14,137 bases of DNA from an uncultured bacterium. Lineage in GTDB: Bacteria; Bacteroidota; Bacteroidia; Bacteroidales; Paludibacteraceae. The notes under the pieces are model-generated. The model was not told where the DNA came from, ran no database searches, and was given only the letters and a program-made list of their open reading frames with translations. A program made the translations under genes and the position numbers. The stretch spans positions 1 to 14,137 of the forward strand of contig CAMTOX010000007.1 of the NCBI GenBank assembly GCA_947074225.1, read 5' to 3'. Shown here piece after piece: positions 1 through 7,254 of the stretch (positions are counted from its first letter, which is position 1; every line of letters starts with the position of its first letter).

Positions 1-47
1 GAGATTTCTGAATGTGACTGGAGTTCAGACGTGTGCTCTTCCGATCT
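1..47. other. Illumina P7/TruSeq adapter with index (artefact)
   Basis: Bases 14-47 match the 34-nt TruSeq index-read adapter (begins GTGACTGGAGTTCAGACG, ends GCTCTTCCGATCT). Bases 1-5 (GAGAT) are the end of the P7 primer. The eight bases between them (6-13, TTCTGAAT) are the index; as recalled, its reverse complement ATTCAGAA is the TruSeq HT D705 index. This is untrimmed library adapter left at the contig end. Biological sequence starts at base 48, so the truncation of the first gene is an assembly edge, not a natural break. Confidence 0.97.
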
Positions 48-1220
48 CATCTTCTCTATCTCGTCTATGGATTGTATTAAACGTTTTTTACTGTCGTAAA
101 GTGAGAATTTGTAGGTCATTCTGTTAGTGTTGTCTCGACCCACAATAATTTGTCCGCTTCTGAGAAGTTGCATCCCCTGCGGGCCATTGTACCAGCACCC
201 ATCTAAAGTTTGTGGGTCGCCGTGAATGAGCCTATATGGCAGAGCGCCTGTTTCGCCCAATTTATAGGTCCCCACAGGTAAGGTATCGGTCATGCTTAGT
301 GGTACGTAGCCATCTAATCGTATCATATCTCCACGCTTGTTAAAGAGTTGCATGCGCACTACATTTAGTCCTACATTGTCTCTGTCGGCATAGTTGAATA
401 GGTGGCAAGTGTCTATTAAGAACTCTACAATCTCTACGTTGTTGCCTTCGCTACGGTCGGTAAAAGGTATGGTGCCCTCAAAGGTGGCAGTAATTACCTC
501 ATAGTTTTTCCCTACCATTGAGAGGGTAATGTTATGTTTGCTGCCATCAAAGTTTACCTGCATAAGTCCTTTGTCGACAAATGCAGCGCTTAATCCTTGA
601 TCGCCATAGTATCCCATATAGGTTCCGGCGGCATAGTAGCTTCCCTCAATCTCATATAGTTCGCCAGGCAAGAAGCTGTTTACAATGGCATTGGTGGCCG
701 ATATATAGCTTCCACTTGGTAGGGTGTTACGATCAAAAGGTACATTCATTTCAATGTTCATAAAGTAGCCGTTACCAGTTATATCGCCTGTTTCTGTTAT
801 CTGTAGATCTTTGTCCAGTAGACGGATAATGAGGTGGTTGGCTCCTATCTGGTCGGCATCGCCATAAATATATCCTAAACCTTGCGTAAGTTCAAGGTCG
901 TAATAAACGGTCGATACCGTGACACTACATTTAGATTCTATGGTGCCACAGTAGGCTGTGATGACACAACTGCCGGTATATACGGCAGTAATTTTTCCTT
1001 TGCTATCTACTGTAGCAACTTGTGAATCGCTCGTTTTCCAACTCACACGGTTATTTGGGGTAGCCTCTAAGGGGATATGTATTACCTCTACAGTCACTTC
1101 TTGGCCCACTTGTAGGGTGAGCTCTTGATGACTCAAATAGAGCGATTCCAATTTGGCATTCTCGCAACCGGTGAGTGCTAAGAAGCAAATTAAGATGAGA
1201 TATGCGATATGATGTTTCAT
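48..1220 (-). CDS. BIG2-domain lipoprotein with an internal duplication, C-terminus missing
   Basis: Predicted envelope lipoprotein of unknown function. The reading frame runs open for 391 codons from ATG 1220 to the adapter junction at 48. It starts MKHHIAYLILICFLALTGC, a signal peptide II with lipobox LTGC (Cys19). Residues about 24-103 resemble a bacterial Ig-like group 2 domain (LTLQVGQEVTVEV, VSWKTSDSQVATVDSKGKIT). The rest consists of two related halves, about 116-250 and 273-391, sharing blocks such as D.(1-2)-IGANHLIIRLLDKD / NVGLNVVRMQLFNKRGD and NTLPSGSYISA / DTLPVGTYKLG. No acidic run follows the Cys (CENAKLES), so there is no classical Bacteroidota surface-export signal. Its ATG overlaps the permease stop (ATGA), implying translational coupling. 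Aligned to the first half, the second half is nearly complete, so I infer only a short missing tail. Start and class are well supported; function is not. Confidence 0.85.
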
Positions 1221-2455
1221 TGCCGAGCTCTTTTTTTATCTTGTTTTTTGCCAATTAAACTTGCAGGGTAGTAGGCAGCTAAAAATCCCATAGCTAAAAC
1301 AGTGAAGAAAACGGCCACCAAGTCGCCCCATTTAAGCACTACCGGATAGGATTGTACCAAGAATCCATTACCCATTTTAATAACTCCCCACTCCATTTGT
1401 ATATAGCAAATAATAATTCCTAAGGCCAAACCAATTAGCGCTCCAATAGCGGTAATCATCCATCCTTCAATAAGAAATAGAGTACGAAGTTGTTTGTTGT
1501 TTGCCCCTAAGCTCTTGAATAGTTCAATATCACTACTCTTATCAATCATTAACATGGAGAGCGACCCAATAACATTGCAGGTTGCAATGAGAATAATGAA
1601 GGCCAGAATTAAGAAGGTAATCCACTTTTCAATTTGCATGATTCGGTAGAAGTCTTCCTGTTGTTCATATTGGTCTAACACCAAGAATTCTTTTCCTAAT
1701 ATTTTTCTAGCTTTCGCTTTTACGGAAGCAATCTCTTGCGGATTATTCATCTTTAGCGATAGTGCTGTTACAATGGTATCAGGGTACTCAAAGAGTTCAC
1801 GTGCAAGGGCAATGGGCAGAATCACTAGTTCTTCGTCGTATTGTGGTTGATTCACCGCAAATAGTCCCGACACCACAAAAGGGCGTTGTAGAAACGCCTG
1901 GTCGGGTCTTGCAGCATTGAAGCGCACACTGCGTCGTGGGGCATATAACTGCATGGGTGTGTTAAAATCTACTCCCACATGGAACTTATTGGCTACTCCC
2001 ACACCAATAACTCCCCTCACATCGTACTCTCTATGAATGTCGAAGGAGCCGCTCAGTATGAGCGTGTCAATACGTGTGAGTTTGGAGAACTCACGGTCCA
2101 CTCCTTTCACACGTATGGGCATCTGCTGATCGTCTAAACTTAGCAGTGCCATCTCCTGAAGCTCCTGCGAGAAGAGTGCTACTTCAGGAATTTGACGTAA
2201 TAACTGAACATTACTATCGTTAATGGCAAAGGTCTTTCCCTCTGCCGCCTCAATGCGTAGTTCGGGGTCAAAGTTATTGAAGGAGTCTTTAACCACCGAT
2301 TCAAAACCATTTAATACTGAAAGCACAATAACCAACGCCATGGTTCCTATGGCAACACCTATCATACTAACCGCAGTGATGAGGTTAATAACATGTTGTT
2401 TCTCTTTCGAGAATAGATAACGGCGTGCAATAAAAAACAAAAATCGTAGGTTCAT
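1217..2455 (-). CDS. LolC/LolE-family lipoprotein-releasing permease (FtsX-like)
   Basis: Inner-membrane permease subunit of an ABC exporter; family members extract lipoproteins from the inner membrane for delivery to the outer membrane. At 412 aa it has the usual LolC/E length and topology: one helix near residues 22-48, a large periplasmic domain (about 50-275, MacB-like core), then three helices at about 277-303, 326-352 and 376-398 forming the FtsX domain. The family signature SLGANNKQLRTLFLIEG lies at 315-331, between the second and third helices. No LolD-type ATPase or second permease is adjacent, so it probably works with an ATPase encoded elsewhere, possibly as a homodimer. It lies 33 nt after rbfA, an arrangement I recall from other Bacteroidales, and overlaps the next lipoprotein gene by four bases. 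Whether it handles all lipoproteins or mainly its coupled neighbour cannot be told. Confidence 0.92.
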   Translation of the reverse strand: MNLRFLFFIARRYLFSKEKQHVINLITAVSMIGVAIGTMALVIVLSVLNGFESVVKDSFNNFDPELRIEAAEGKTFAINDSNVQLLRQIPEVALFSQELQEMALLSLDDQQMPIRVKGVDREFSKLTRIDTLILSGSFDIHREYDVRGVIGVGVANKFHVGVDFNTPMQLYAPRRSVRFNAARPDQAFLQRPFVVSGLFAVNQPQYDEELVILPIALARELFEYPDTIVTALSLKMNNPQEIASVKAKARKILGKEFLVLDQYEQQEDFYRIMQIEKWITFLILAFIILIATCNVIGSLSMLMIDKSSDIELFKSLGANNKQLRTLFLIEGWMITAIGALIGLALGIIICYIQMEWGVIKMGNGFLVQSYPVVLKWGDLVAVFFTVLAMGFLAAYYPASLIGKKQDKKRARQ

Positions 2456-2488
2456 TGGTCTCTCTCTTGGTGTGGTTTTAAAACAATA

Positions 2489-2845
2489 TTACTCTGTCTC
2501 GCCCTCTTTTACGGCATTTAAGATAGTATCAATATGTTCTAACTTATCTATTGAATCGTCTTTAAAGAAGGTAAGTTCAGGCACTATGCGTAGCTGGTGA
2601 CGCACTAATTTACCTAACTCAAAACGTATTGATTTTGTATCTTTTACAATCTGTTCTAACATCTCCTCACCTTTAGCAGTAGGGAAAATGCTTAAATAGA
2701 CGCGTGCTATGCTAAGGTCTGTTGTTACACGCACTTCCGACACACTTATCAATACGCCCTGATGTTCACGTGCATAGTGTAAAAATAGTTCACTTAAATC
2801 TTTTTGTAATAATCGAGAAATCTTCTCTTGTCGTGTTGTTTCCAT
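2489..2845 (-). CDS. rbfA: Ribosome-binding factor A
   Basis: Small KH-fold protein that binds the 30S subunit and helps mature the 5' end of 16S rRNA, important in cold adaptation. The 118-residue length is typical. Recognisable features are the N-terminal RQEKISRLLQKDLSELF helix, the central VSEVRVTTDLSIARVYLSI strand pair, and the C-terminal core LVRHQLRIVPELTFFKDDS followed by a short helix with the conserved I.TIL pattern. It is first in the operon with the LolC/E-like permease and the lipoprotein. A TATCTTTG promoter box lies 25 nt before its ATG, so transcription of the three-gene unit probably starts here. Nothing is truncated or odd. Confidence 0.95.
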   Translation of the reverse strand: METTRQEKISRLLQKDLSELFLHYAREHQGVLISVSEVRVTTDLSIARVYLSIFPTAKGEEMLEQIVKDTKSIRFELGKLVRHQLRIVPELTFFKDDSIDKLEHIDTILNAVKEGETE

Positions 2846-2870
2846 AATCTTTTCTTTTTATTCTAACTCA

Positions 2871-2878
2871 CAAAGATA
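2871..2878 (-). promoter_or_regulatory. Bacteroidota -7 promoter box upstream of rbfA
   Basis: On the minus strand these bases read TATCTTTG, an exact fit to the Bacteroidota consensus TAnnTTTG. The rbfA ATG lies 25 nt downstream, leaving a short leader. A TTTG at the expected -33 spacing is not evident (the nearest is only 12 nt upstream), so the call rests on the -7 box, its position, and a matching box in front of the 3079-4491 gene. Confidence 0.6.
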
Positions 2879-2986
2879 GTCATTTATTGCCAAATCATCT
2901 CTTTATAACTGATAACATAAGCTAATGGAAGGTGTTATGGCCTAAAGTTGTAGCTATATTATCATTTTTTGTACCGAACTAAAACG

Positions 2987-3028
2987 AGATTCAGCACCAC
3001 TTTTTGGTTGAAAAATGGTGCTGAATCT
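2987..3028 (-). terminator. Long hairpin, probable terminator of the esterase gene
   Basis: A perfect 13-bp inverted repeat (2987-2999 with 3016-3028, AGATTCAGCACCA) surrounds a further 5-bp T/A stem (3001-3005 with 3011-3015) and a 5-nt loop. It begins about 50 nt past the esterase stop and before the rbfA promoter. On the minus strand only a short TTTT follows the stem, so the U-tract is weak. It could also be a transcript-stabilising or attenuating structure. Confidence 0.6.
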
Positions 3029-3078
3029 AAATATAGTGTTGTTTCAATGCTATGCCTAGCCAACTGTTTGCACTCCTC

Positions 3079-4491
3079 TTATTTGTTATAATTGTCTGTT
3101 CTAAAGGGCAATACCGGAATCATTTCTCCGCTGTATAAGTTGCCAATAGTGTCGTCGTCAAAGCAGTAACGCACGGCCACTATTTTTTCGCCTTTAGGCA
3201 AAGTTACAATAAGGTTATTGTTTTTCACTACTGCCTTTGCCTCTTTCCACTCTCCATTTCCTGTAGAAGCAACTACACCTTCCACTTTATCTCCTTTCAC
3301 TTGAAGCTTACCATTGAGCGATTTAAATGTTACAATGGCTTTATTTCCAGCAAATGTAGCACTTTGGAATGCCGGGCTAAGGTAAGGTTTCCACGTTTTG
3401 TTGTAATGACGCTCTAATGCCATAGCTGCTAAGCGCTCTCCTGCCAAGCGTTTGTCGCGTGGGTGAATATCGCGTTTGTTAGGAATATTCTCAGGCACAC
3501 TAATCATTCCACAATTTTCTAACTCATATTGCACCCTCTCTTGTTGTTCGCGAAGCAATGCCGGGGTGTTTCGTTCACTCATATAGGTATGAGGAGCTAT
3601 CTGTACATAGTAAAACGGGAACTGAGTATTAAACTCTTCTCTCCAATTGTTTATCAATAGTTTCATAAGGTGTCCATAAAGTTCGGCAAACTGGTGGTTG
3701 CTCTCTCCTTGATACCATAAACATCCAGCTATTTTAAAAGGAATGAGTGGTGCTATCATTTGGTTATAGGCCTCTCCGGGTTCTCGTGGCCAGTAGTCCC
3801 ATTGGTCGCTTCTCACATTTGCCAATAGGGTATCATTGGCAATGGTGTCGGCATTTACCCACACCTCTGCCGGTGTGCCTCCCCAAGCGGTAGAGATAAT
3901 ACCTACCGGCACATTGAGTTGCTCGGAGACGGCACGTCCGAAATAGTATCCTATACAGCTTGATGTAAAGACACTCTCTGGCGACGACACTTTCCATCTT
4001 GCTCTCACATCGTTTTGAGGTGTTTTAGCCGCTTGTCGTGGCACTCTAAAAATGTGTAGGTTGGCATAATCGGCGTTTGCTCTGTCGGCATCGCCATTGA
4101 TTACCCCTTGTTCAAAACTCCACTCCATATTACTCTGTCCGCTGCAAAGCCAAACTTCGCCCAACCACACGGTGTCTATGGTGTGTTCCACCCCTTTGTA
4201 ATGATTTATTACCTGTAAACTATAGGGTCCGCCAGCCACTGTTGTAGGAATCTCTGTTTCCCATTCTCCCAAAGGGTTTACTTTAGCACGCATGGTATCT
4301 GTTCTGTTCCAGCTTCCCACCACATAAATTGAGTCGCCGGCTTTTCCCCATCCCCAAATAGGCGTCGAGGTTTGTTGTTGTAATACCATGCCATTGCCAA
4401 AAAGTGCTGGCATTTGAATTTCCTGAGCATTGAGCGTTATTGACATAACTAATGTGAATGCCCACGCAAAAATCTTTTTACTTTTTATCAT
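3079..4491 (-). CDS. Secreted sialate O-acetylesterase-type SGNH hydrolase
   Basis: Predicted exported carbohydrate esterase that removes O-acetyl groups from sialic acids or other acetylated glycans. At 470 aa it starts with a signal peptide (about 1-22, ending LNAQ). The N-terminal beta domain carries the common opening of this family (MPALFGNGMVLQQ, PIWGWGKAGD). The catalytic domain (about 108-365) holds CSGQSNMEW with the presumed nucleophile Ser120, the GGTPAEVW block (204-211), LWYQGESN (258-265), and DIHPRDK with the presumed catalytic His343. A C-terminal beta domain (about 370-467) follows. All key motifs are present, so it should be active. It has its own promoter box 27 nt upstream and is not in an operon. 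No sialidase, lyase or transporter lies nearby, so the true substrate (sialic acid, xylan or another acetylated glycan) remains open. Confidence 0.92.
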   Translation of the reverse strand: MIKSKKIFAWAFTLVMSITLNAQEIQMPALFGNGMVLQQQTSTPIWGWGKAGDSIYVVGSWNRTDTMRAKVNPLGEWETEIPTTVAGGPYSLQVINHYKGVEHTIDTVWLGEVWLCSGQSNMEWSFEQGVINGDADRANADYANLHIFRVPRQAAKTPQNDVRARWKVSSPESVFTSSCIGYYFGRAVSEQLNVPVGIISTAWGGTPAEVWVNADTIANDTLLANVRSDQWDYWPREPGEAYNQMIAPLIPFKIAGCLWYQGESNHQFAELYGHLMKLLINNWREEFNTQFPFYYVQIAPHTYMSERNTPALLREQQERVQYELENCGMISVPENIPNKRDIHPRDKRLAGERLAAMALERHYNKTWKPYLSPAFQSATFAGNKAIVTFKSLNGKLQVKGDKVEGVVASTGNGEWKEAKAVVKNNNLIVTLPKGEKIVAVRYCFDDDTIGNLYSGEMIPVLPFRTDNYNK

Positions 4492-4518
4492 TATTTGAAA
4501 TTTATAAATTCTAAACTA

Positions 4519-4526
4519 CAAAGATA
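4519..4526 (-). promoter_or_regulatory. Bacteroidota -7 promoter box upstream of the esterase
   Basis: The minus strand reads TATCTTTG, identical to the box before rbfA and a full match to TAnnTTTG. It sits 27 nt before the esterase ATG, nearly the same spacing as for rbfA. No clear -33 TTTG is seen at the right distance; the upstream DNA is simply AT-rich. Confidence 0.6.
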
Positions 4527-4632
4527 ATGAATCTTTAGTATTTAATAAATTATTACAACAATATATACTAAAAATGTATCTATTTAGATGAAATATATAG
4601 TTATGAGTGATTTTATGCTTATAGCCTACAAA

Positions 4633-4716
4633 GTTCCCTTAAAAAGCTATCAAAGTCGTACCAAATTCGGATGCTATATCCGACTTTGATTCGACTTTGG
4701 TTCGACTTTGTTCCCT
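4633..4716. repeat. CGACTTTG palindrome and three 11-bp tandem copies
   Basis: CAAAGTCG (4651-4658) is the inverse of CGACTTTG (4681-4688), and an inner TCGGAT/ATCCGA pair lies between, so the region can fold. CGACTTTG starts three 11-bp tandem units at 4680-4690, 4691-4701 and 4702-4712 of the form (C/T)CGACTTTGNT. The cluster is bracketed by direct repeats GTTCCCT at 4633-4639 and 4710-4716. It resembles a short intergenic repeat element (REP- or MITE-like). Its function is unknown. Confidence 0.7.
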
Positions 4717-5097
4717 ATTCGGTAGCAAGTTGATGGTACAAAAGGAGCTGTTGAATATCTATTTCAATGCCTTATTTTGCCACTCTAACCCTTTCCATGC
4801 TTTTATAAACGGTGTCATTGTTAAAATACGGAATGAAATTTGTTTAGAAGATTATGAATATAATTGTGATGTGAGAACCATTTGCCATGTAATATCTGTT
4901 TTTGTCATTCTCCAATTATGAGTTGGTATATGATTTGACGTATAATAGTAGAATCCAAAAAAAAGATTTGGAACGAGGCTTGCATTAAAATATGAGTTCT
5001 AACATTGTTCAGAAAAAGATGCTATGAACCCATGGAGGAATATTAATAAACAAACTAATATAAATAAATGAGTATTCATTTAAAACCTTATTTTATT

Positions 5098-6234
5098 ATG
5101 AAAAAAAGAATTGTATTGTTATTTGCGTTGATAACATTAACTATGGGAGCCATGGCTCAAACTTTCCAACAAAATGGAATTGCGTATAGTGTTACCATAA
5201 ATGCTCAACCCTTAACTGTTGAGGTGGTAAGTAACGCAGCAGAATATTTTGGTATTGTAGAGATACCTTTTGAAGTACCATTTAATGGAGAGATTTACAC
5301 TGTGACTCGAATTGCCGATGGCGCTTTTCAGTATTGTAATAGTGTTACTACTGTAATTATACCTTACAGTGTAACCAGTATTGGCGATTATGCTTTTGCC
5401 GATTGTAGTGGATTAAACTCTATTACACTTCCTAATAGTATGCAATATATAGGTCAGAATGCCTTCCAAGGTTGTACCGGCTTGACCTCTATTGTGATTC
5501 CTAATAATGTGATGCAAATTGGCTATGGCGCTTTCTCAGATTGTACAAGTTTAACAAGTTTAATTGTTCAAGAGGGTAATGTCTATTACACTTCGGTAAA
5601 CAACGTTCTTTACAATCAAAATCTTACTGTTCTTATTTGTTGCCCTGCCGGTTTAACTGGGAATTTCATTGTGTTGAATACCGTTACACGTATCTCTCCA
5701 CAAGCATTTGCTAATTGTAGTGGCTTAACTTCGGTTACTATTCCTGGAAATGTAACTTATATTGGTAATATGGCATTTTACGATTGCTATGGACTTACCT
5801 CAGTAACTTTAGATTATGGAATAACTCATATTGGAGGAAGTGCATTCCAAGGTTGTACAGCATTAACCAATGTTACTTTGCCAAATAGTGTTGTTTATTT
5901 AGGTGCAAGTGCTTTCCGTGGCTGTACTTCATTAACCAATATTAATTTGGGAAATGCCGTAACACGTATAGGTGCCGGTGCATTCCAAAAATGTAGCTCT
6001 CTTGCCACATTGACCATTCCTGCATCGGTAGTAAGAATTGGTGGTCGTGCATTTAAAGATTGTTCAGGGTTGAACTCTATTACCTTCTTACCACAAATGC
6101 CTCCTGAAATTTTCTACGACACTTTTGAAAGCGATCAACGTGGCATGCCGGTTTATGTTCCTGCAGGTAGTGTAAGCACATACCAAGTAGCAAACCATTG
6201 GGATAGACTTACTAATATTATGGCTGGAAATTAA
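5098..6234 (+). CDS. Secreted BspA-like leucine-rich repeat protein (LRR_5)
   Basis: Predicted surface or secreted protein, 378 aa. An ATG 30 nt upstream (5068) is in frame, but 5098 is preferred because it gives a standard signal peptide (MKKRIVLLFALITLTMGAMA, cleavage before Gln21) and shares a 17-nt start context with the gene at 7255. Residues about 72-330 are LRR_5 (BspA/Treponema type) repeats of consensus IG..AF..C..LT...IP..V. Ten AFxxC blocks end at Cys80, 103, 126, 149, 207, 230, 253, 276, 299 and 322, exactly 23 residues apart except for a 58-residue step between the fourth and fifth (non-repeat insert about 156-195). The C-terminus PVYVPAGSVSTYQVANHW is the usual capping tail of these proteins. 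No T9SS sorting domain or anchor is seen. BspA relatives bind host or bacterial partners; a binding role here is inferred only. It stands alone between non-coding stretches. Confidence 0.92.
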   Translation: MKKRIVLLFALITLTMGAMAQTFQQNGIAYSVTINAQPLTVEVVSNAAEYFGIVEIPFEVPFNGEIYTVTRIADGAFQYCNSVTTVIIPYSVTSIGDYAFADCSGLNSITLPNSMQYIGQNAFQGCTGLTSIVIPNNVMQIGYGAFSDCTSLTSLIVQEGNVYYTSVNNVLYNQNLTVLICCPAGLTGNFIVLNTVTRISPQAFANCSGLTSVTIPGNVTYIGNMAFYDCYGLTSVTLDYGITHIGGSAFQGCTALTNVTLPNSVVYLGASAFRGCTSLTNINLGNAVTRIGAGAFQKCSSLATLTIPASVVRIGGRAFKDCSGLNSITFLPQMPPEIFYDTFESDQRGMPVYVPAGSVSTYQVANHWDRLTNIMAGN

Positions 6235-7254
6235 TAAATAACTGGTTAACTTAAAGTAGAATAGTGTGTTTTTGTAGTGCTTATTGGTTTGCATTGTTTC
6301 TTTAGTTCTTGCTAAAGCAGAAGGGGCGACTCAATGAAATATTTCATTAAACATGGTTGATATGCTGTTTCCATATAATCATTAACCATTTAAGAGTTCT
6401 AGTTTAAGTGTTAAAGATAGGTTATTAGATAGTTGTTTAAGTTTCAATCCTCAACTTATATCTCTTTTAGAGATAATGAGTTGAGGATTTTTTTGTGTGT
6501 TAACGACCACTTTTGTTCTAATTTATTCATTTTAGACAACAATTGTTTAATTAATACATTGAAAATTGATATTTGGTGGTATAGTAGTTGTTTGGTTCTA
6601 TTTCATGAATATTAAATTCAATAGTCTATTTCTTGTGTTCTTGAATATGGAACTGTATAGAAGCATCTGTGCTTTATCTATGAGTAATATTATAAGCAAA
6701 TGAATGATAGAACTATTTATGATGGGTTCTATATAAAGAAGAGAAAAACCTTAGAGCTATAATCTATTACTGTTTTTGTAATGCATTAATTTTTAGATAA
6801 AGTATTTATAACATGTTGTGTATGATGTTTAATAAGATGCTATGGTTGAGCAAAACTGGCACATGAAGCCTATTTGCAATACATTGTTAGTAAAACGTAT
6901 TTACAAAATAGGTAAAAGAATCTGCCTAAAGAGATGTTATTTAGTGGATTTTTCATTTGTATCTTATTTGTGTTGAATGTTTTAATGAACCATTTTAATT
7001 CATGTAAAATAGAGATTGACGAACTATTATGCTCACATAAAGAGTTGTTTAATAATACCAATTAAAGCACCAAGGTGTTCTATTCTAGAATTTCTATTTA
7101 AGATTCTATTCCACATGTTATGATTGCCAATCTGTTTAACCATCGGTATTGATGTGTATTGATCTGTTCAAACACTCATTTTTTACTGAATATGAACTTT
7201 TGATTTGATTATCATTATATTAGTTATTTAATTTTTTATTTAAATTATTTTATT
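6235..7254. other. Long AT-rich non-coding stretch
   Basis: About 1 kb without a convincing gene. It holds the 3' region of the LRR gene, a small stem CTTTAG/CTAAAG (6300-6305 with 6312-6317), the terminator at 6446-6494, and then about 760 bp before the next start. The short open frames (6433-6615 plus, 6870-7061 minus) cross the hairpin or lack any domain-like composition. A near-consensus -7 box AACTTTTG (7195-7202, one mismatch from TAnnTTTG) is a weak promoter candidate 52 nt before the 7255 ATG. I see no tRNA and no recognisable riboswitch. Confidence 0.55.
6446..6494 (+). terminator. Nested hairpin intrinsic terminator
   Basis: An outer perfect 11-bp stem (6446-6456 AATCCTCAACT with 6479-6489) encloses an inner perfect 7-bp stem (6459-6465 TATCTCT with 6469-6475) closed by a TTT loop. 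A run of seven T residues follows (6488-6494), the plus-strand signature of a rho-independent terminator. It lies about 210 nt after the LRR stop, so it ends either a long 3' UTR or a separate small RNA. Confidence 0.85.

Larger units (their letters stand above)
4492..5097. other. Intergenic region between divergent genes
   Basis: About 600 bp of AT-rich DNA separates the minus-strand esterase from the plus-strand LRR gene. It contains the esterase promoter box and the CGACTTTG repeat cluster. A possible weak plus-strand -7 box TAACATTG lies at 5000-5007, one mismatch from TAnnTTTG, with a TTG at 4980-4982. The only sizeable open frame (4697-4921, plus) opens with TTG inside the repeat cluster and has no recognisable composition or domain, so I do not call it. 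Confidence 0.6.

Noticed and set aside
581..763. 60-residue plus-strand open frame
   Set aside because: Antisense to the lipoprotein coding frame; Arg/His/Trp-rich shadow with no support.
1051..1254. 67-residue minus-strand open frame overlapping the permease/lipoprotein junction
   Set aside because: It is in another frame across the true ATGA junction. The real frame from ATG 1220 gives a lipobox and a BIG2 domain.
4651..4712. CRISPR-like short repeat array
   Set aside because: Units are contiguous 11-bp tandems without unique spacers, and no cas genes are present.
4697..4921. 74-residue plus-strand open frame
   Set aside because: It begins with TTG inside the CGACTTTG repeat cluster, has no domain-like or signal-peptide pattern, and follows no promoter.
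5068..5097. Upstream ATG for the LRR protein
   Set aside because: It would put ten polar residues (MSIHLKPYFI) before an otherwise ideal signal peptide. The 5098 ATG shares its start context with the gene at 7255.
6433..6615. 60-residue plus-strand open frame
   Set aside because: It runs through the strong hairpin terminator at 6446-6494, and its composition is that of random AT-rich DNA.
6870..7061. 63-residue minus-strand open frame
   Set aside because: Asn/Leu/Lys-rich random-looking sequence with no recognisable start signal, domain or partner gene.
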